A DNA stretch of 64,000 nucleotides from Eupeodes corollae. Taxonomy: Eukaryota > Arthropoda > Insecta > Diptera > Syrphidae. Under the pieces are notes generated by a model. It was not told the DNA's origin. It did no database searches and was given only the letters and a program-made list of their open reading frames with translations. The DNA is taken from positions 35,227,946-35,291,945 of the forward strand of contig NC_079148.1 in assembly GCF_945859685.1 (NCBI RefSeq), given 5' to 3'. Numbering within the stretch: the stretch's first letter is position 1; each line of letters opens with the position of its first letter. Positions 10,636-22,450 of the stretch are shown in pieces. The position numbers and the translations under genes were made by a program.

Positions 10636-12083
10636 AACTTTCCATAGGAAGTTATTGTAATGGGTCCGATTTGTCAAATTGAAAATTCTGACATTTCTTG
10701 ACGGTTCAAGGTCCCTAGAGTCGAAATAAAAGATTTTTAAAAAGATGTGCGTATGAACGTACGTCCGTACGTTCGCGATGTTTTTTTCGTCGTCCATAGC
10801 TCAAGAACCAGAAGAGATATCGATTTCAAATAAATTTCGTTATACAGATAATAAGACAGAAAGATGTAGAAAGGGCTCTCAAGAGTATTTTTTTTACCAT
10901 AGCAGTTTGAAAAAAAGGTGAAATTTTTTATTTGATTTGAAATATCTTACGATCCAAAAACGATAGAGACTTGAATTAAAGTTTATATAATATATTGTAA
11001 CGTGAAAGAAATATATTTTTGAAAAAAATTTCATTTAAAGGGTTTTTTTTATAAATCAAAAAAACTGAAGAAAAAAAATTTGTCACATAAAAAATTTTGC
11101 TACTAAATATGATTTCATCTCCAAAAGAATTTTGTGCAACGAAGAATAATGTTTTTGACATCTGATAAAATTTTGAGCAAAATCGAACTGACAATTTTTG
11201 TACAAAAAATTAAAAACCTAAACAAAATTTAACAAAAGTTGGTTAAAATTGATTTTCGACTCAAATATCTTTTCAAAACTTTGAGATATTGGCTTCTTTA
11301 AACTACTTTATTATATTATAATATTGTTGTTAACATTCAGTAAAATTTTGAAAAAAATCGAATTGACAGTTTTTTTTTAAATTAAAAACCAAAAAAATTA
11401 ACAAAAGTTTATAAAAAATAATTTTCGAGTCAAATAATATCCTTTCAAAAATTTAAGATATTGGCTTTAAACTACTTTTATCTTTCAAAAAATATTGTTG
11501 TGAACATTCATTAAAATTTTGAAAAAAATCGAATTGACAGTTTTTGTAAAAAAAATTAAAAACCTAAAAAATTCAACAAAAGTTGAAAATCGAATTGACA
11601 GTTTTTGTAAAAAAAATTAAAAACCTAAAAAAATTCAACAAAAGTTGGTTAAAATTGATTTTCGACTCAAATATCTTTTCAAAAATTTGAATTTCAAACT
11701 AATTTTATCTTATAAGAAATATTGTTTTCAACATTCAATAAAATTTTGAAAAAATGGAATTGAGAGATTTTTTTACAAAAAATAAAACTCTAAAAAAAAA
11801 CAATACTAAAACTTGGTAAAAATTTACTTTCGACTCAAATAGCTTTTCAAAAATTAAAAATATTGGTTTCAAACTTATTTTATTTCAGTGAAAATATTGG
11901 TTCGATATTCAGTAATTTTTATATAAAAATCCAACTGTCCGTTTTTTCATAAAAAGTAAAATCTACAAAAAATAGTACGCAAATTTGGTAAAAATTGATA
12001 CGAGTACATATAGACAAACTTTTAAGCAAGTCAAATCGACAGACGGGATGGGAATTTATCAGTGTGGGTCGCATCCCAGACTC
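10636..12083 (+). repeat. PTA repeat, copy 1 (+; ~4 array units)
   Basis: This is an unnamed repeat with three parts. A conserved head of ~560 bp starts AACTT(T)CCATAGGAAGTT, a near-perfect palindrome, and contains a short ACGT/GTAC microsatellite near 10755-10775. Next comes a tandem array of a ~170-bp unit recognisable by TTTTCGACTCAAATATCTT (here about 11256, 11426, 11662, 11830). The conserved tail reads GACAGACGGGATGGGAA, then GTGTGGGTCGCATCCCAG and CTC. It has no coding potential. The left flank ends in T and the right flank starts with T. Confidence 0.8.
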
Positions 12084-12576
12084 TTTTTTCCATTTAACGT
12101 ACATATTATTCCGTCATTGTCGTAAGAGTTATCGTACTCTCCAATTGATCTCCAGAAGCTACTTTTTTAAAGTTTTGAGAACCTCTAATCAAAAAAATGA
12201 TAGCTGATATGCAAGAAAGAGTTACTTCTCCCTATCAATACAGATCCTGATGAAATGGAAGCTGTAACTAACTACCTTTACCTTAAGAACTAAATTAGAG
12301 AATACAGTCAAATTCAAAAATCTTTATTTATTACTCTAAAACAAGCATTTTCACCAAATTCCAAAAGTTTGAATACAAATTCAACGGGATCATGAAAATT
12401 ACAGCATTCAAAAATGTCCGTCGTGGTTTCTTTAAAATATTCAATTTTTTTAGACTCCGCATTTGGGCAATGTGATTGTATACCTAACGATATCAAATTT
12501 CACTATAAATTTTTTTGTAAGTTTAAAAATTATCACCATGTGATGCCCTTAAATGGTAAGTGCAAAGTTTAAAGTG

Positions 12577-12864
12577 TTGAAAAAAGTACTACCAGTCGAA
12601 TGATGGTTTGTGAGTTAAACTGTCATGCTAGAGGTCTTGGGTTCAATTCCTGACTGTGCCATACAAAGTTTTTTTTCGCGAGTACTGCCTCTTGCTTTCT
12701 CAAATTAGATACGTTCAAATTCATCTTTAAAACGTAGGTCCCATCCATCCCTGAAAATAGTTCTCGCACACAGGAATGGTTGAAAGTTGTAAGTCACAAG
12801 GCCGTAGATCTCAACGGACTGTTGTGCCACCAAATTTATTTTTTTTTATTTACCTTTTGAAAAA
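12577..12864 (+). mobile_element. tRNA-derived SINE, copy 1, with 8-bp target-site duplication
   Basis: The body is about 12586-12851. It has a polymerase III B-box (GGTTCAATTCC, ~12639-12649) preceded by a tRNA-like A-box region (TGGTTTGTGAG, 12604-12614), then a unique region and a T-rich 3' end after GTTGTGCCACC. Perfect TTGAAAAA copies at 12577-12584 and 12857-12864 are the target-site duplication, with the body between them. Related copies lie at 13099, 54480 and, inverted, 57450. A genuine tRNA gene is excluded because the 3' half of a cloverleaf does not follow. Confidence 0.72.
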
Positions 12865-13098
12865 TTGTTACTTGGGCTCCTGAAAATTAAGCCAGAAGTA
12901 TTTGAAAACCGTGCCAGAGAAGAAATAAATAAAAAAAGAAAAAAGAGAGAGAGATAAATGCCCTTCTGCTAAAATTTATAAAATTTTCACAAAATATTTG
13001 CATTATATAATACTTGCGTCCAAATTCATTTCTTATTAGTGTTTTGATATTTTAGTAGCGTTTCGTATTTTTTTTTTTTAAATGTAATGAATTGGACT

Positions 13099-13315
13099 GT
13101 AGTACCCATGGCATGATGGTTCATGCAAGAGGTTTTGGGTTCAATCCCTGCCTGTGCCTGTAAAAAAAATTATTTGCGCGGGTACTGCCTCTTGCGAGGA
13201 ATTGACAAATCCTTCAAGAGTAAATCTTGTCATGAAAAAGTGCTTTCTCAAATTAGCCGTTCGGATTCGGCCTTATATTGTAGGTCAGGAATGGTTGAGA
13301 GTTGTAAAAAAATAT
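13099..13315 (+). mobile_element. tRNA-derived SINE, copy 2 (3'-truncated)
   Basis: This is the same SINE as at 12586. It starts GTAGTACCCATGGCATGATGG, has the B-box GGTTCAATCCC (~13139-13149), and keeps a middle region (GAGTAAATCTTGTCATGAAA) that is missing from copy 1. It runs out after GAATGGTTGAGAGTTGTAA, so the GGCC-to-GCCACC end is lost. Confidence 0.68.
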
Positions 13316-14149
13316 AAAAGCAAAAACAATATTTTGCGCATGATAAGTCTGAGTTCGATATGCATTATTTTCCTTGACATTTTAAGCCGAAATCCAATTT
13401 AAACATATTTTTTTAAAGTTTTGTATTTAAGAATGAATGTCAATACCTTCATCTACTCTCGAAATATTCTAATCGAAAAACAGTTTTAACCAATTTTCAC
13501 TAAAAAGAGTAAGTACGGCAAATATGGCCCACTCTTAAATCTTGTTCAAATAAAACCATAAATTTAAGTCTAATCAATTTATTTTTTTAAAAAAACATTC
13601 TAACAAAACATTTTTAATTCAGCTTTTACAAACTTTAAATAAAAAAAGAAACATAACAAAAAGTTAAAAACAAAAACTTAGGAGAACGTCATAAATCATA
13701 TTTAAAAAAAATTGCTCTAAATATGGCCCACCTAAAGCTAAATATTGCCCAGGTGGGCATAATTATTATAATTTTTTTTTTAAATCATGATACATGTTAA
13801 GAAAATATTAAACAAAATTTAATTCAAAAAATAAGTTACCAATTAAAATCAAATTTGAATGTTAAAACACTTTAGAAAACTTACCAAAAAATTACAAGCA
13901 AAGTAAAAAAAAAGTGCCCCGTCTATCTTTCACAACCGTTGCTCCAAATTAAGCAGGAAAGACTGAGGCGAAATCGGTAGAAACTTTTTTGTAATGCAAC
14001 ATTTTTTTTCGCTCTCGCTTCCGGTTTGGGAAATACCGTTATAGGCCATAGTAGCTACGTAGGCCACATTTGCAGCACTTACTCAATTTTTTTTAAAATC
14101 TTATTTTGTACAAAAAACTGACTGTTGGATTTTTCTTAACACTCTAACT
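13316..14149. other. AT-rich interval with repeated ATGGCCCA phrases
   Basis: No gene is visible. The phrase AAATATGGCCCA occurs near 13519 and 13724, and GCCCAGGTGGGC near 13748-13759 is a short inverted repeat. These may be the remains of a small DNA element, but no terminal inverted repeats were found. Confidence 0.35.
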
Positions 14150-14188
14150 CTACGGATATCCCAATGCAAGCCAAAACAAGGAAGTACT

Positions 14189-14653
14189 GTGAGAATATTC
14201 GACGTTAGACGGCTACAATCGCAAGAGACTGCCATGTCCTTTTCCGATCGAGTCTCAAGTAACCTCTTAAGGAGTCCTATGCTTCTTGCATTAAGCATTG
14301 AAAACCAGTGGCAACATTGCCTTGCAGCCATCAGAGATGCCGCCTCTGAAGTGCTAGGTTTCACACGGCCACCACAGCGAAACCCCTGGTTTGACGACGA
14401 ATGCCGGCAAGCGCACGCAGCGAAACAAGAGGCATACAAAACGGCGATGCACAAAAGGACTAGAGCTGCTCGCGAGCTCTACGAGCAGAAGAGGAAAGAG
14501 GAACACCGGCTTCTTAGACGGAAAAAAAGAGAGCATGAGAAACGCGCGTTCGAGGACATAGATGGATGTCACAACTGGAATGAGGTCCGTAAATTTTACC
14601 AAAAGGTAAAAAAAAACCTCCCAAGAATACCAGCCACGAACCGAAGCCTGTAA
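14189..14653 (+). pseudogene. RTE copy 3: linker between endonuclease and RT
   Basis: The 154-codon frame reads SIENQWQHCLAAIRDAASEVLG, PPQRNPWFDDECRQAHAAKQ and a charged helical stretch, KRTRAARELYEQKRKEEHRL. NPWFDDEC and the basic coiled-coil-like region lie between the two domains in RTE-like proteins. It is the most intact version of this region in the window. The frame ends in TAA at 14651-14653 before the RT. Confidence 0.75.
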
Positions 14654-14827
14654 AGACGATCAGGAGAACATCGTAGTTGAACCGTAGTCGATGCTGAGAA
14701 TATTGAAAGATCACGTCTCCAAATTATATATAACGGCGATAACGAACCGAATTCTGCTTCAAGGGAGATAGAACCACTTAACCTCGGCGACACAGATCAC
14801 CAATTCCGCCTAACCGACCTTGATGAA

Positions 14828-15256
14828 GTGAAGATAGCTATATCTAAACTTAAGTCCAACAAAGCTGCTGGAGCTGACGGCATCGCTACCGAACTATTCA
14901 AAGCAGCAGGCGATGACAGGGTTGGTAGCATGCACCAACTCATCTGCAACATATGGTCGGAAGAAAGCATGCCCGATGAGTGGAATCTCAGCATAGTGTG
15001 CCCGATACATAAGAAAGGAGACCCTCTAAATTGCGCCAACTACAGAGTCATCAATCTCCTTAACATTGCGTATAAGATCCTATCTGCCGTATTATGTGCA
15101 CGTCTGAAGCCATTCGTCAACAACCTGATTGGTCCTTATCAGTGTGGCTTCAGACCAGGAAAGTCTACTATCGACCAAATTTTCACACTACGGCAGATCT
15201 TGGAAAAAACCCAGGAACTTCAAATCGATACCCACCATCTCTTAATCGATTTTTAA
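14828..15256 (+). pseudogene. RTE copy 3: reverse transcriptase, N-terminal half
   Basis: It has NKAAGADGIATELF near residues 12-25, WNLSIVCPIHKKGDP near 51-65, LLNIAYKILSAVLCARLKPF and GPYQCGFRPGKSTIDQIF. It stops at a TAA directly after the block that reads LLIDF, one codon before AAYDSI. Copy 1 stops at the same codon. Confidence 0.85.
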
Positions 15257-15474
15257 GCCGCTTATGACAGCATCTATAGGGAAGAGCTCTACAGAGCAAT
15301 TTTTAGTTTTGGCATCCCTGTCTAACTTATCCATTTGTGCAGAATGACGATGGAGAATGCGCATTGCTCTATTAAGGTCGGAAAATATCTTACCGATGCA
15401 TTTGATGTCAAAAAAGTTTTAGACAAGGCGATGCACTGTCATGCGACTTCTTCAACATCGTTCTGGAAGGAATT

Positions 15475-16182
15475 GTGCAAAACTCAACCGTCAACAATAG
15501 AGGCACAATCTTCCAAAGGTCCATCCAATTACTCGGATACGCAGATGATTTTGACATAATTGGAAGATCAAAGCGTGATATCAGAGGAGCGTTTTTGAGC
15601 ATTGCGACGAAAGCGGAGACCAAGTATATGCTGTCATCAAAAAAGGACACTGAACAACGACGTCTTGGACAAAACGTCACCATTGACAGCTATAACTTTG
15701 AGGAAGTTAAGGACTTTGTCTACCTAGGCACCGCTATTAACATAGGCAAAGACACCAGCGCTGAAATCAAACGAAGAATACCTCTTGCAAATCGCTGCTT
15801 CTTTGGACTTAGAAGGCAGTTGAGAAGTAAAGTCCTCTCTCAAGCATGTAAAATCACCATCTATAAGACACTCATCATCCCGGTTCTCATTTATGGCGCT
15901 GAGGCCTGGACCCTGTCGAAGAAAGATGAAAGCGTTTTAGGATGCTTCGAGAGAAAAATTCTTCGGGTGATTTTTGGTCCCGTACCCATAGATGGAGAAT
16001 GGAGAAGAAGATATAACGACGAACTGTACGGGCTGTACAGCGACACTGACCTAGTTAGCAAAATTAAAGTCCAACGGCTTAGATGGCTAGGTCATGTAGA
16101 GCGGATGGACATCAACGCTCCAGCCCGGAAGGTCTTCGAATCCAATCCCGAGGGACGGCGGCGCAGTAGAGGAAGACCGTGA
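15475..16182 (+). pseudogene. RTE copy 3: reverse transcriptase, C-terminal half with YADD
   Basis: This 235-codon frame is the only RTE fragment here with an intact palm motif, LLGYADDFDIIGRSKRDI near residues 23-40. Compared with copy 1, 27 bases are missing in frame after SIATKAE. It continues with VYLGTAINIGKDTSAEIKRR, AYKT-like IYKTLIIPVLIYGAEAW and ends GRRRSRGRP. It cannot make RT alone because the N-terminal half is separated by a stop and a frameshift. Confidence 0.85.
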
Positions 16183-16342
16183 CTCCGGTGGCGCACCCAG
16201 GTGGGAGAGGACCTCAACCAACTTGGCGTGCGATACTGAAGACATCTAGCTAGGGACCGAGCTGGATGGAGACGCTTGTTGTTTGAGGCCCAGGTCCGCC
16301 CTGGACTGTAGTGCCACCTTAAGAAAGTAAGTAAGTAATTAA

Positions 16343-18935
16343 TGGCAAAAAACACTCTTTTTTGTATTAAATAAAATTATTTTGAAAGAAAATGTTTTTA
16401 CCATAGTTTAGTAGGTTTTTATTTTTTTATACAAAAATGCGCTTTGATTTTTCCCACAATATTACCAGATGTCAAAAAAAATATATTTTGATGCATACAA
16501 TTTTATTCGTTAGGAAATATTATTTTAAATAGCAAAATATTCAAGGCGACACATATTAGGTATACCTGTTTATAAAATATGACTTTTTATAAAAGGTATA
16601 CTACGTTGCTAGGGACATGCATTTTCATTCCAAGTAGCTAAACTTCCCAGCATATCGCATCTACTCAAAGTTTACAAAAATGCATAAGCTTCAGGGATTT
16701 AGTGTTTGACTCTTTTCGAGATAGTTTTTGTTTGTCAATTTTTGTATTTCTGTAAACTGACATCTAGACTGAAAAGTAAAAAAATATTTAGTAAAATGAG
16801 CAGATATTTTGGAGAAAGAAGTTTCAACTTTTAAAGGGTTTTTTCAGTTAGTGTTCTTATCCTCTAAATCAAGCCAAAAAATGAGTACAGACATTCAACC
16901 AATAACCAACTTCAAACGAAATATTACCTTATCGGTCACCAACTGAAAATTCACAATTATCAAAGGCACTATCTGAAGAAAATATTGAGTTTAATTTATT
17001 ATTGAAAAACCTTAAAATTGATGTCACATAGTTTCCCAAGCTTGTATGAAATTTTCAATTGTTATTTATGGGGAAGACATTTCATTTGACAGTCATCAAT
17101 TTTGCACTCTACCAATTTTCACCTGTCAAAGTTGTCAATTTTAAACAGACACATATTGACACTAAAATTTGTTTAATTAAGTATATAAACGGCATCAATT
17201 GCACTCATATAAAACACCATTTACCAATAACGACAGATGAAATTATGTCTGATACAAAATAAATAGGTATACAAATAAAAAAACTTACCCTTGTCATCAA
17301 TAGGTATCAGAAACCATCATCACCATCAATAAAATTATTGATTTTACCTGCAGTCATCATTCTTGCACAATGCACTTTGCAACCATACTCAAAAGATATT
17401 TTGAGTTTGTTTTTTGAATTAAATGCCTGCAATTATTTATTATTTCATAAAAAAACAAAAACAATAACAAACAAATCAGAAAATATTCAATTAAAATATG
17501 CAAATTCAATGAATAATAACAGCTTATTTTTGTATATGATTGCAAATATACAAAATATATTCCTATACCATTTTATTCGTATATGTACATAATTGAAAAA
17601 TGAATATTTATTAACAAAACGGTCCTTTAGTATACAAATAGGTATTGAAAATAAAAATCAACATCACCAAGCTTTTTGTTTATGATGATTGATGATCTCG
17701 TTGAGACACCCCTCATAACTTTAAACAAAACAACAACAATAACAGAAAACAATGTTCAATTTTAAAGCTGATAAATGATTTTCCACAGTTTTGAACCAAA
17801 ATAAAGCAAACACAAAATTTTGTATTCCGAGTTTTATATGAGTTTTAAAATCGATTTTTGTTCGTCATCGTTATTTTCAATGACAATGATGGGAGACACT
17901 ATGGCGTATGTGGAATAAAATTTACATTTAAATGTTCCTGCATAGATAATACCCTTATATTGATATCCACAATGACAGTAAACAAGAGGAGGGCGAGAAC
18001 AATGTCTGGTTCACGGGTTAGAAATTATAGGTTGCATGTAGAGGATAACAATGGTAGTTTTGAAATAACATGTAGAAAACAATAAGTGTTATGTTCTGTG
18101 TCTGGAAATATTCATTTTTGACGACGAATTGTGCCAATCAACAAAATCAAGGTTTTGGCAGTGAAATTGCTTTGAAAAATGGAAATAAACGAAACCAGAC
18201 TAAAAAAAAGTAAATACAAAAACTTTAAAATATCAAACGAAGAATAATTTTCAAAGAAAGTACCTGCAATTTTTGGCGGGACATTTAATTGAGAGGAGGA
18301 AGCAAGTAAAATTTTAATTTGAATAAAACAGCAGAACAAAAGAGTTTGAAGGGTTTTAACTTTGGTTTGAGTCACATGTTTCTCTAATAAATTTGGAAAA
18401 CTAAATTATGACAATAGTGTGAAGAAAGGAAGGGACTTAAAGTATATGTCAAATACGATCAGTTCGTTTGAAAGAACTTTATTACTATTAGAGGATTTGT
18501 AATATTTCGCCTTTGGCAGTGCCTGTTCCAAACTTCTGGAAAGACCGAATAGTTTAATGGGAAACATCAATGCTTATTGGTCTTAAAAACTTTGACTATC
18601 GAAATTGAAGGAGAAAGCGACAAATTAAATAATGGTTTGTTTAAAGAATTTTAAAATAAATAATAATAAGGTAATTTCTATCGCATTAATGGGATAAGTA
18701 CCTTTACGAAATATGATCTTGAAGGTATTTTAAGCTTTAAATTTTTAAAGACTCGAAAAAATTCCAAGGTGACTGAAAAGTGACTCACGTCGATAACTGA
18801 GCATTCTTCAGGCTCATACTCATAACTTCTATTTGTGCCCTTGCAAATAAACAAATGACATTTTTTTTTTAATAAGCAAAATTATTTAATTTTAAGAATT
18901 TAAGTTTAAATATTGTACGAATTTTAATCTAAAAT
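16343..18935. other. AT-rich interval without a recognised gene
   Basis: Only short chance frames are seen (for example 17858-18085, 75 codons). I see no splice-linked coding pattern, transposon end or RNA gene. Confidence 0.45.
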
Positions 18936-18941
18936 CAAAAA

Positions 18942-18990
18942 AATAAACACTGGTGCACCTCAGGGCTTCGTTTTGTCTCCAACACTTTCT
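18942..18990 (+). pseudogene. Non-LTR reverse transcriptase relic, left part (split by PTA-2)
   Basis: The last ~16 codons before the PTA-2 insertion read NTGAPQGFVLSPTL. G-x-P-Q-G-x-V-L-S-P-T-L is the fourth RT block of Jockey/CR1-like LINEs. The reading is cut at CACTTTCT, where the PTA head begins at 18991. Confidence 0.7.
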
Positions 18991-20881
18991 AACTTCCAAT
19001 AGGAAGTTATTGTAATGGGTCCGATTTGTCAAATTGAAATTTTTGACATTTCTCGACGTTTCAAGGTCCCTAGAGTCGAAATAAAAGATTTTTAGAAAGA
19101 TGTCTGTGCGTGCGTGTGTACGTATGTACGTACGTACGTCCGTACGACCCTACGTTCGTGACGTTTTTTTTCGTCGTCCATAGCTCAAGAACCAGAAGAG
19201 ATTTCGATTTCAAATAAATTTTGTTATACAGACAATAAGGCAGAAAGATACAGAAAGGGGTGTCAAGAAAATTTCGTGGGTGGTTTTTATACCATAGCAG
19301 TTTGAATAAAAGGTGAAAATTTTGGTTAACTATAAATATCTAACGAACCAAAAACGCTAGAGACCAAAAACTTGAATTAAATTGTATATAATATATTGTA
19401 ACGTGATATCAAAGAAATATGTTTTTTGAAAAAATCCATTTAACGGTTTTTTTTCATAAATAAAAAAACTGAAAAAAATTTGTCACCTCCCAAATTTTAC
19501 GACTAAAATATGATTGTATCTGCAAAACAATTTTGTATAACGAATAATAATGTTTTTGACATCTGATAAAACTTTGAGAAAAATCGAAATGAAAGTTTTT
19601 TTTTATAAAAAATAAAAATCTGAAAAAAAATACTCAAAGTTGGTAAAAATTGAATATCGATTCAAATATCTTTTCAAAACCTTGAAATTTAGGCTTCAAA
19701 CTTATTTATCCTATAAGAAATATTGTTGTCAACATTTTGAAAAATATTGAGAGAAATCAAATTGACAGTTTTTAAACAAAAAATAAAAATCTAAAAAGAA
19801 AATGTATATAAAAGTTGGTAAAAATTGGTTTTCGACTCAAATATCTTTTCAAAACTTTGAGATACATATGTGTTTAAATTTACTTTTATCTTTCAAAAAA
19901 TATTGTTGTCAACATTCAGTAAAATTTTGAAAAAAATCGAATTGACAGTTTTTTTAAAACGAAAAAAAATTAACAAAAGTTGGTAAAAAATGAATATCGG
20001 CTCAAATATCTTTTCAAAAATTTGAGATAATAGCTTCTACTTAGTTTTTACTTATAAGAAATATTGTTTTCAACATTAAGACAAATTTTGAGAAAAATCG
20101 ATTTGACAGTTTTCTTACAAAAAATAAAAACCTAAAAAAAAATTAATAAAAGTTGGTAGAAATTGATTTTCGACTCAAATATCTTTTCAAAACTTTGAGA
20201 AATTGGCTTAAATTTACTTTTATCTTTCAAAAAATATTGTTGTCAACATTCAGTAAAATTTTGAAAATCGAATTGACAGTTTTTTTACAAAAAATTAAAA
20301 CAACGAAAAAAAATTAACAAAAGATGGTAAAAAATGAATATCAACTCAAATATCTTTTCAAAAATTTCAGATAATAGCTTTTAACTAATTTACTTATTAG
20401 AAATATTGTTTCCAACATTAAGACAAATTTTGAGAAAAATCGAAATGACAGTTTTTTTACAAAAATTAAAAAAAGTAAAAAGCAAATGTATAAAAGTTGG
20501 TAAAAATTGATTATCGAATCAAATATCTTTTCAAAAATTGTAGATATTGGCTTTAAACTACTTTTATCTTTCAAAAAATATTGTTAACATTCAGTAAAAT
20601 TTAAAAAAAATAGAATTGACAGTTTTTGTACAAAAAATTAAAAACCAAAAAAAAATTAACAAAAATTTGGTAAAAATGTACTTTCGACTCAAATAGCTTT
20701 TTAAAAATTAAAAATATTGGCTTCAAACTTATTTTGTTTCACAGAAAAACAGTCCGTTTTTTATAAAAAAATAAAATCTAAAAACATAGTACACAAATTT
20801 GGTACATATAGACAAACTTTTAAGCAAGACAAATTGACAGATGGGATGGGAAGTTATCACTGTGGGTCGCATCACAGCCTC
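18991..20881 (+). repeat. PTA repeat, copy 2 (+; ~7 array units)
   Basis: This is the longest PTA copy. The head starts AACTTCCAATAGGAAGTT. The head microsatellite is GTACGTATGTACGTACGTAC (~19118-19137). Array units are spaced 165-174 bp, with the TCGACTCAAATATC keyword at about 19658, 19832, 19997, 20170, 20340, 20513 and 20685. The tail ends GTGTGGGTCGCATCACAG then CCTC. It interrupts a recognisable RT reading frame, which fixes its ends to within a few bases. Confidence 0.85.
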
Positions 20882-21500
20882 TTTTTATTTTTGTATTTAA
20901 ATGATCATTTGTCGGAAACTGCTAATCCATTAAATTGATTCATATCCTTGTCTTTCGGAAGTGGATATCCAAAGGTATTGTATAATGGGCTTATTAAATT
21001 CTGATTTTGAAAGTTTTGTCCAATGCTAATTACTGTAGCAAAAACGGAACCCTCGCCAATGCCACTAAAAATGTGTGAAAAATAGATGACTGAACAGCTT
21101 TTATATCTTAGTATGTGCATTATATTCCATCTCTTGTAAAGTGAGGACATTTTTGAAGTAGCCACAAAAGTGTCTAAGTGTGCCGATGCAATAAGTTGCT
21201 TTCCACTTCAGATCTGGCTCTAATTTTTAAGAACAATTTCCATATTTTTGTAGGTGCTTCAGTAAGACTTTTAAATTCCTTTGAATTCAAAAGAGAGATT
21301 TTAAACCTTTATCTAAGTAAAACACTCGTATCTCTTGCGAACAGCACGAGGCTTCAAGTGAAATAGTCCTGCATTTCATCCCTAAGCAATACAACCGAAA
21401 TACTCGTACTTCTTTGAATTCTCATCAATTTACTTTTGAGTCTTATACTACCAACTACAGAGCTAATTTTTTAAGTCGCGCTACTCAAATGTTGAATGTA
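20882..21500 (+). pseudogene. Non-LTR reverse transcriptase relic, right part
   Basis: Immediately after PTA-2 the RT reading resumes as LFLYLNDHLSETANPLNSF (about 20881-20940). This is the segment that follows PTL in Jockey/CR1-like elements and precedes the YADD region. The middle is decayed. A later piece, about 21366-21490, reads RNTRTSLNSHQFTFESY and ANFLSRATQMLN, resembling the C-terminal end of the same class and the relic at 33.1 kb. Confidence 0.65.
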
Positions 21501-21929
21501 ATCATTGCAATGAGCAGATATTGAAAACCAAGGTGCATTAGAAAAGAGATTCTAATAACTTCCCCTTTTCCAACTGCACGTACACATTTTACTGTGTTTA
21601 ATCATTATGAGGGTATTCGTATCCCCTTCAGTGTAGTTTTTGAAAAGCTACATCAATTTTGTAGTATTTTTGGTCGGTTTTTATTTTTTGTTGTAAATGA
21701 ACTGTCCATTGAATTTTTGTAAGATTTTTGGCGAAAATATTTACAACAGTATTTTTTATTAAATAAAATAATCGAAAATATCTTTTCAAATTGAGTTTTT
21801 ATTTGTGGGTTTTCATTTTTGGTAACAAAAATATTGAATTTTTCTAAAACTTAACAAAATTTTGTGGATAAACTGAAAATATTATGACTCAATTTTCGCA
21901 TTTGTTCAAATAAGCTGGGGATAGAATCC

Positions 21930-22450
21930 CAATAATCAAAACGCCGAAATCTCAAAATTCCGAAATCTTAAAATCCCGATATCCAAAATCTCTAAAATCC
22001 AAGCTCCATAAATTCCAAAATCTTGAATTGAAGCTCTATAATTAATAAAAAAAAAAGATAAAAGGACAAACATCACAAGTATCTATCTAAAAAATGGATT
22101 AAGACTTAAGTTATATTGAAATTTAAGGAAATGCCAAAAATTTAAAATTTTATGTTTGTAAAATTAAACTTAATTTTAAATTATTTTTATGATAAAAAAG
22201 TATTCTATTGGGACGCGGATAAAATTCTCAAGAAACAATTAGTAGAAATCTCAGAAATACTAAAAGGTCAAAACTGAATGAAAACAGACTTATTTTTCAA
22301 CATAAGACAAAATTGAATTGTGAATCAAAATTAATCAATTAACTTTTGAGTTACTATACTAAACAGATCTTTAATTTTATTTAGCTTTTCAAGATATTAG
22401 AATATCGAGATTTTGACTTTTTAGGATTTTTGAATCTCGGAAATATAGAC
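21930..22450. repeat. Degenerate AATCC-type minisatellite with an inverted counterpart
   Basis: About 21932-22030 is built of ~10-11-bp variants of AAATCCCGA and AAAATCTC. About 22385-22445 has the complementary wording (GAGATTTTGAC, TTAGGATTTTTGAATCTCGG). The two tracts face each other across ~350 bp and may be the decayed ends of one element. Confidence 0.4.

Larger units (their letters stand above)
14150..16342 (+). mobile_element. RTE-like non-LTR retrotransposon, copy 3 (5'-truncated, dead)
   Basis: This copy begins after the endonuclease, around CTACGGATATC at 14151, and ends with TTAAGAAAGTAAGTAAGTAA. It contains the linker (14189-14653), RT N-terminal half (14828-15256) and RT C-terminal half (15475-16182). 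It shares a TAA after FIDF, a one-base deletion in the A-run near 15409-15414 and a GGGG-to-GGCG change with copy 1; copy 2 lacks all three. No target-site duplication was identified. The flanks differ from those of copy 1. Confidence 0.87.

Noticed and set aside
12630..12660. tRNA gene suggested by GGTTCAATTCC
   Set aside because: Only the promoter boxes are present; no acceptor or anticodon stems can be formed, and the copies share a SINE body.
18991..20881. PTA arrays as plain centromeric satellite
   Set aside because: Each array is short, bounded by a conserved head and tail, and PTA-2 is cleanly inserted in an RT frame, so it moves as an element.
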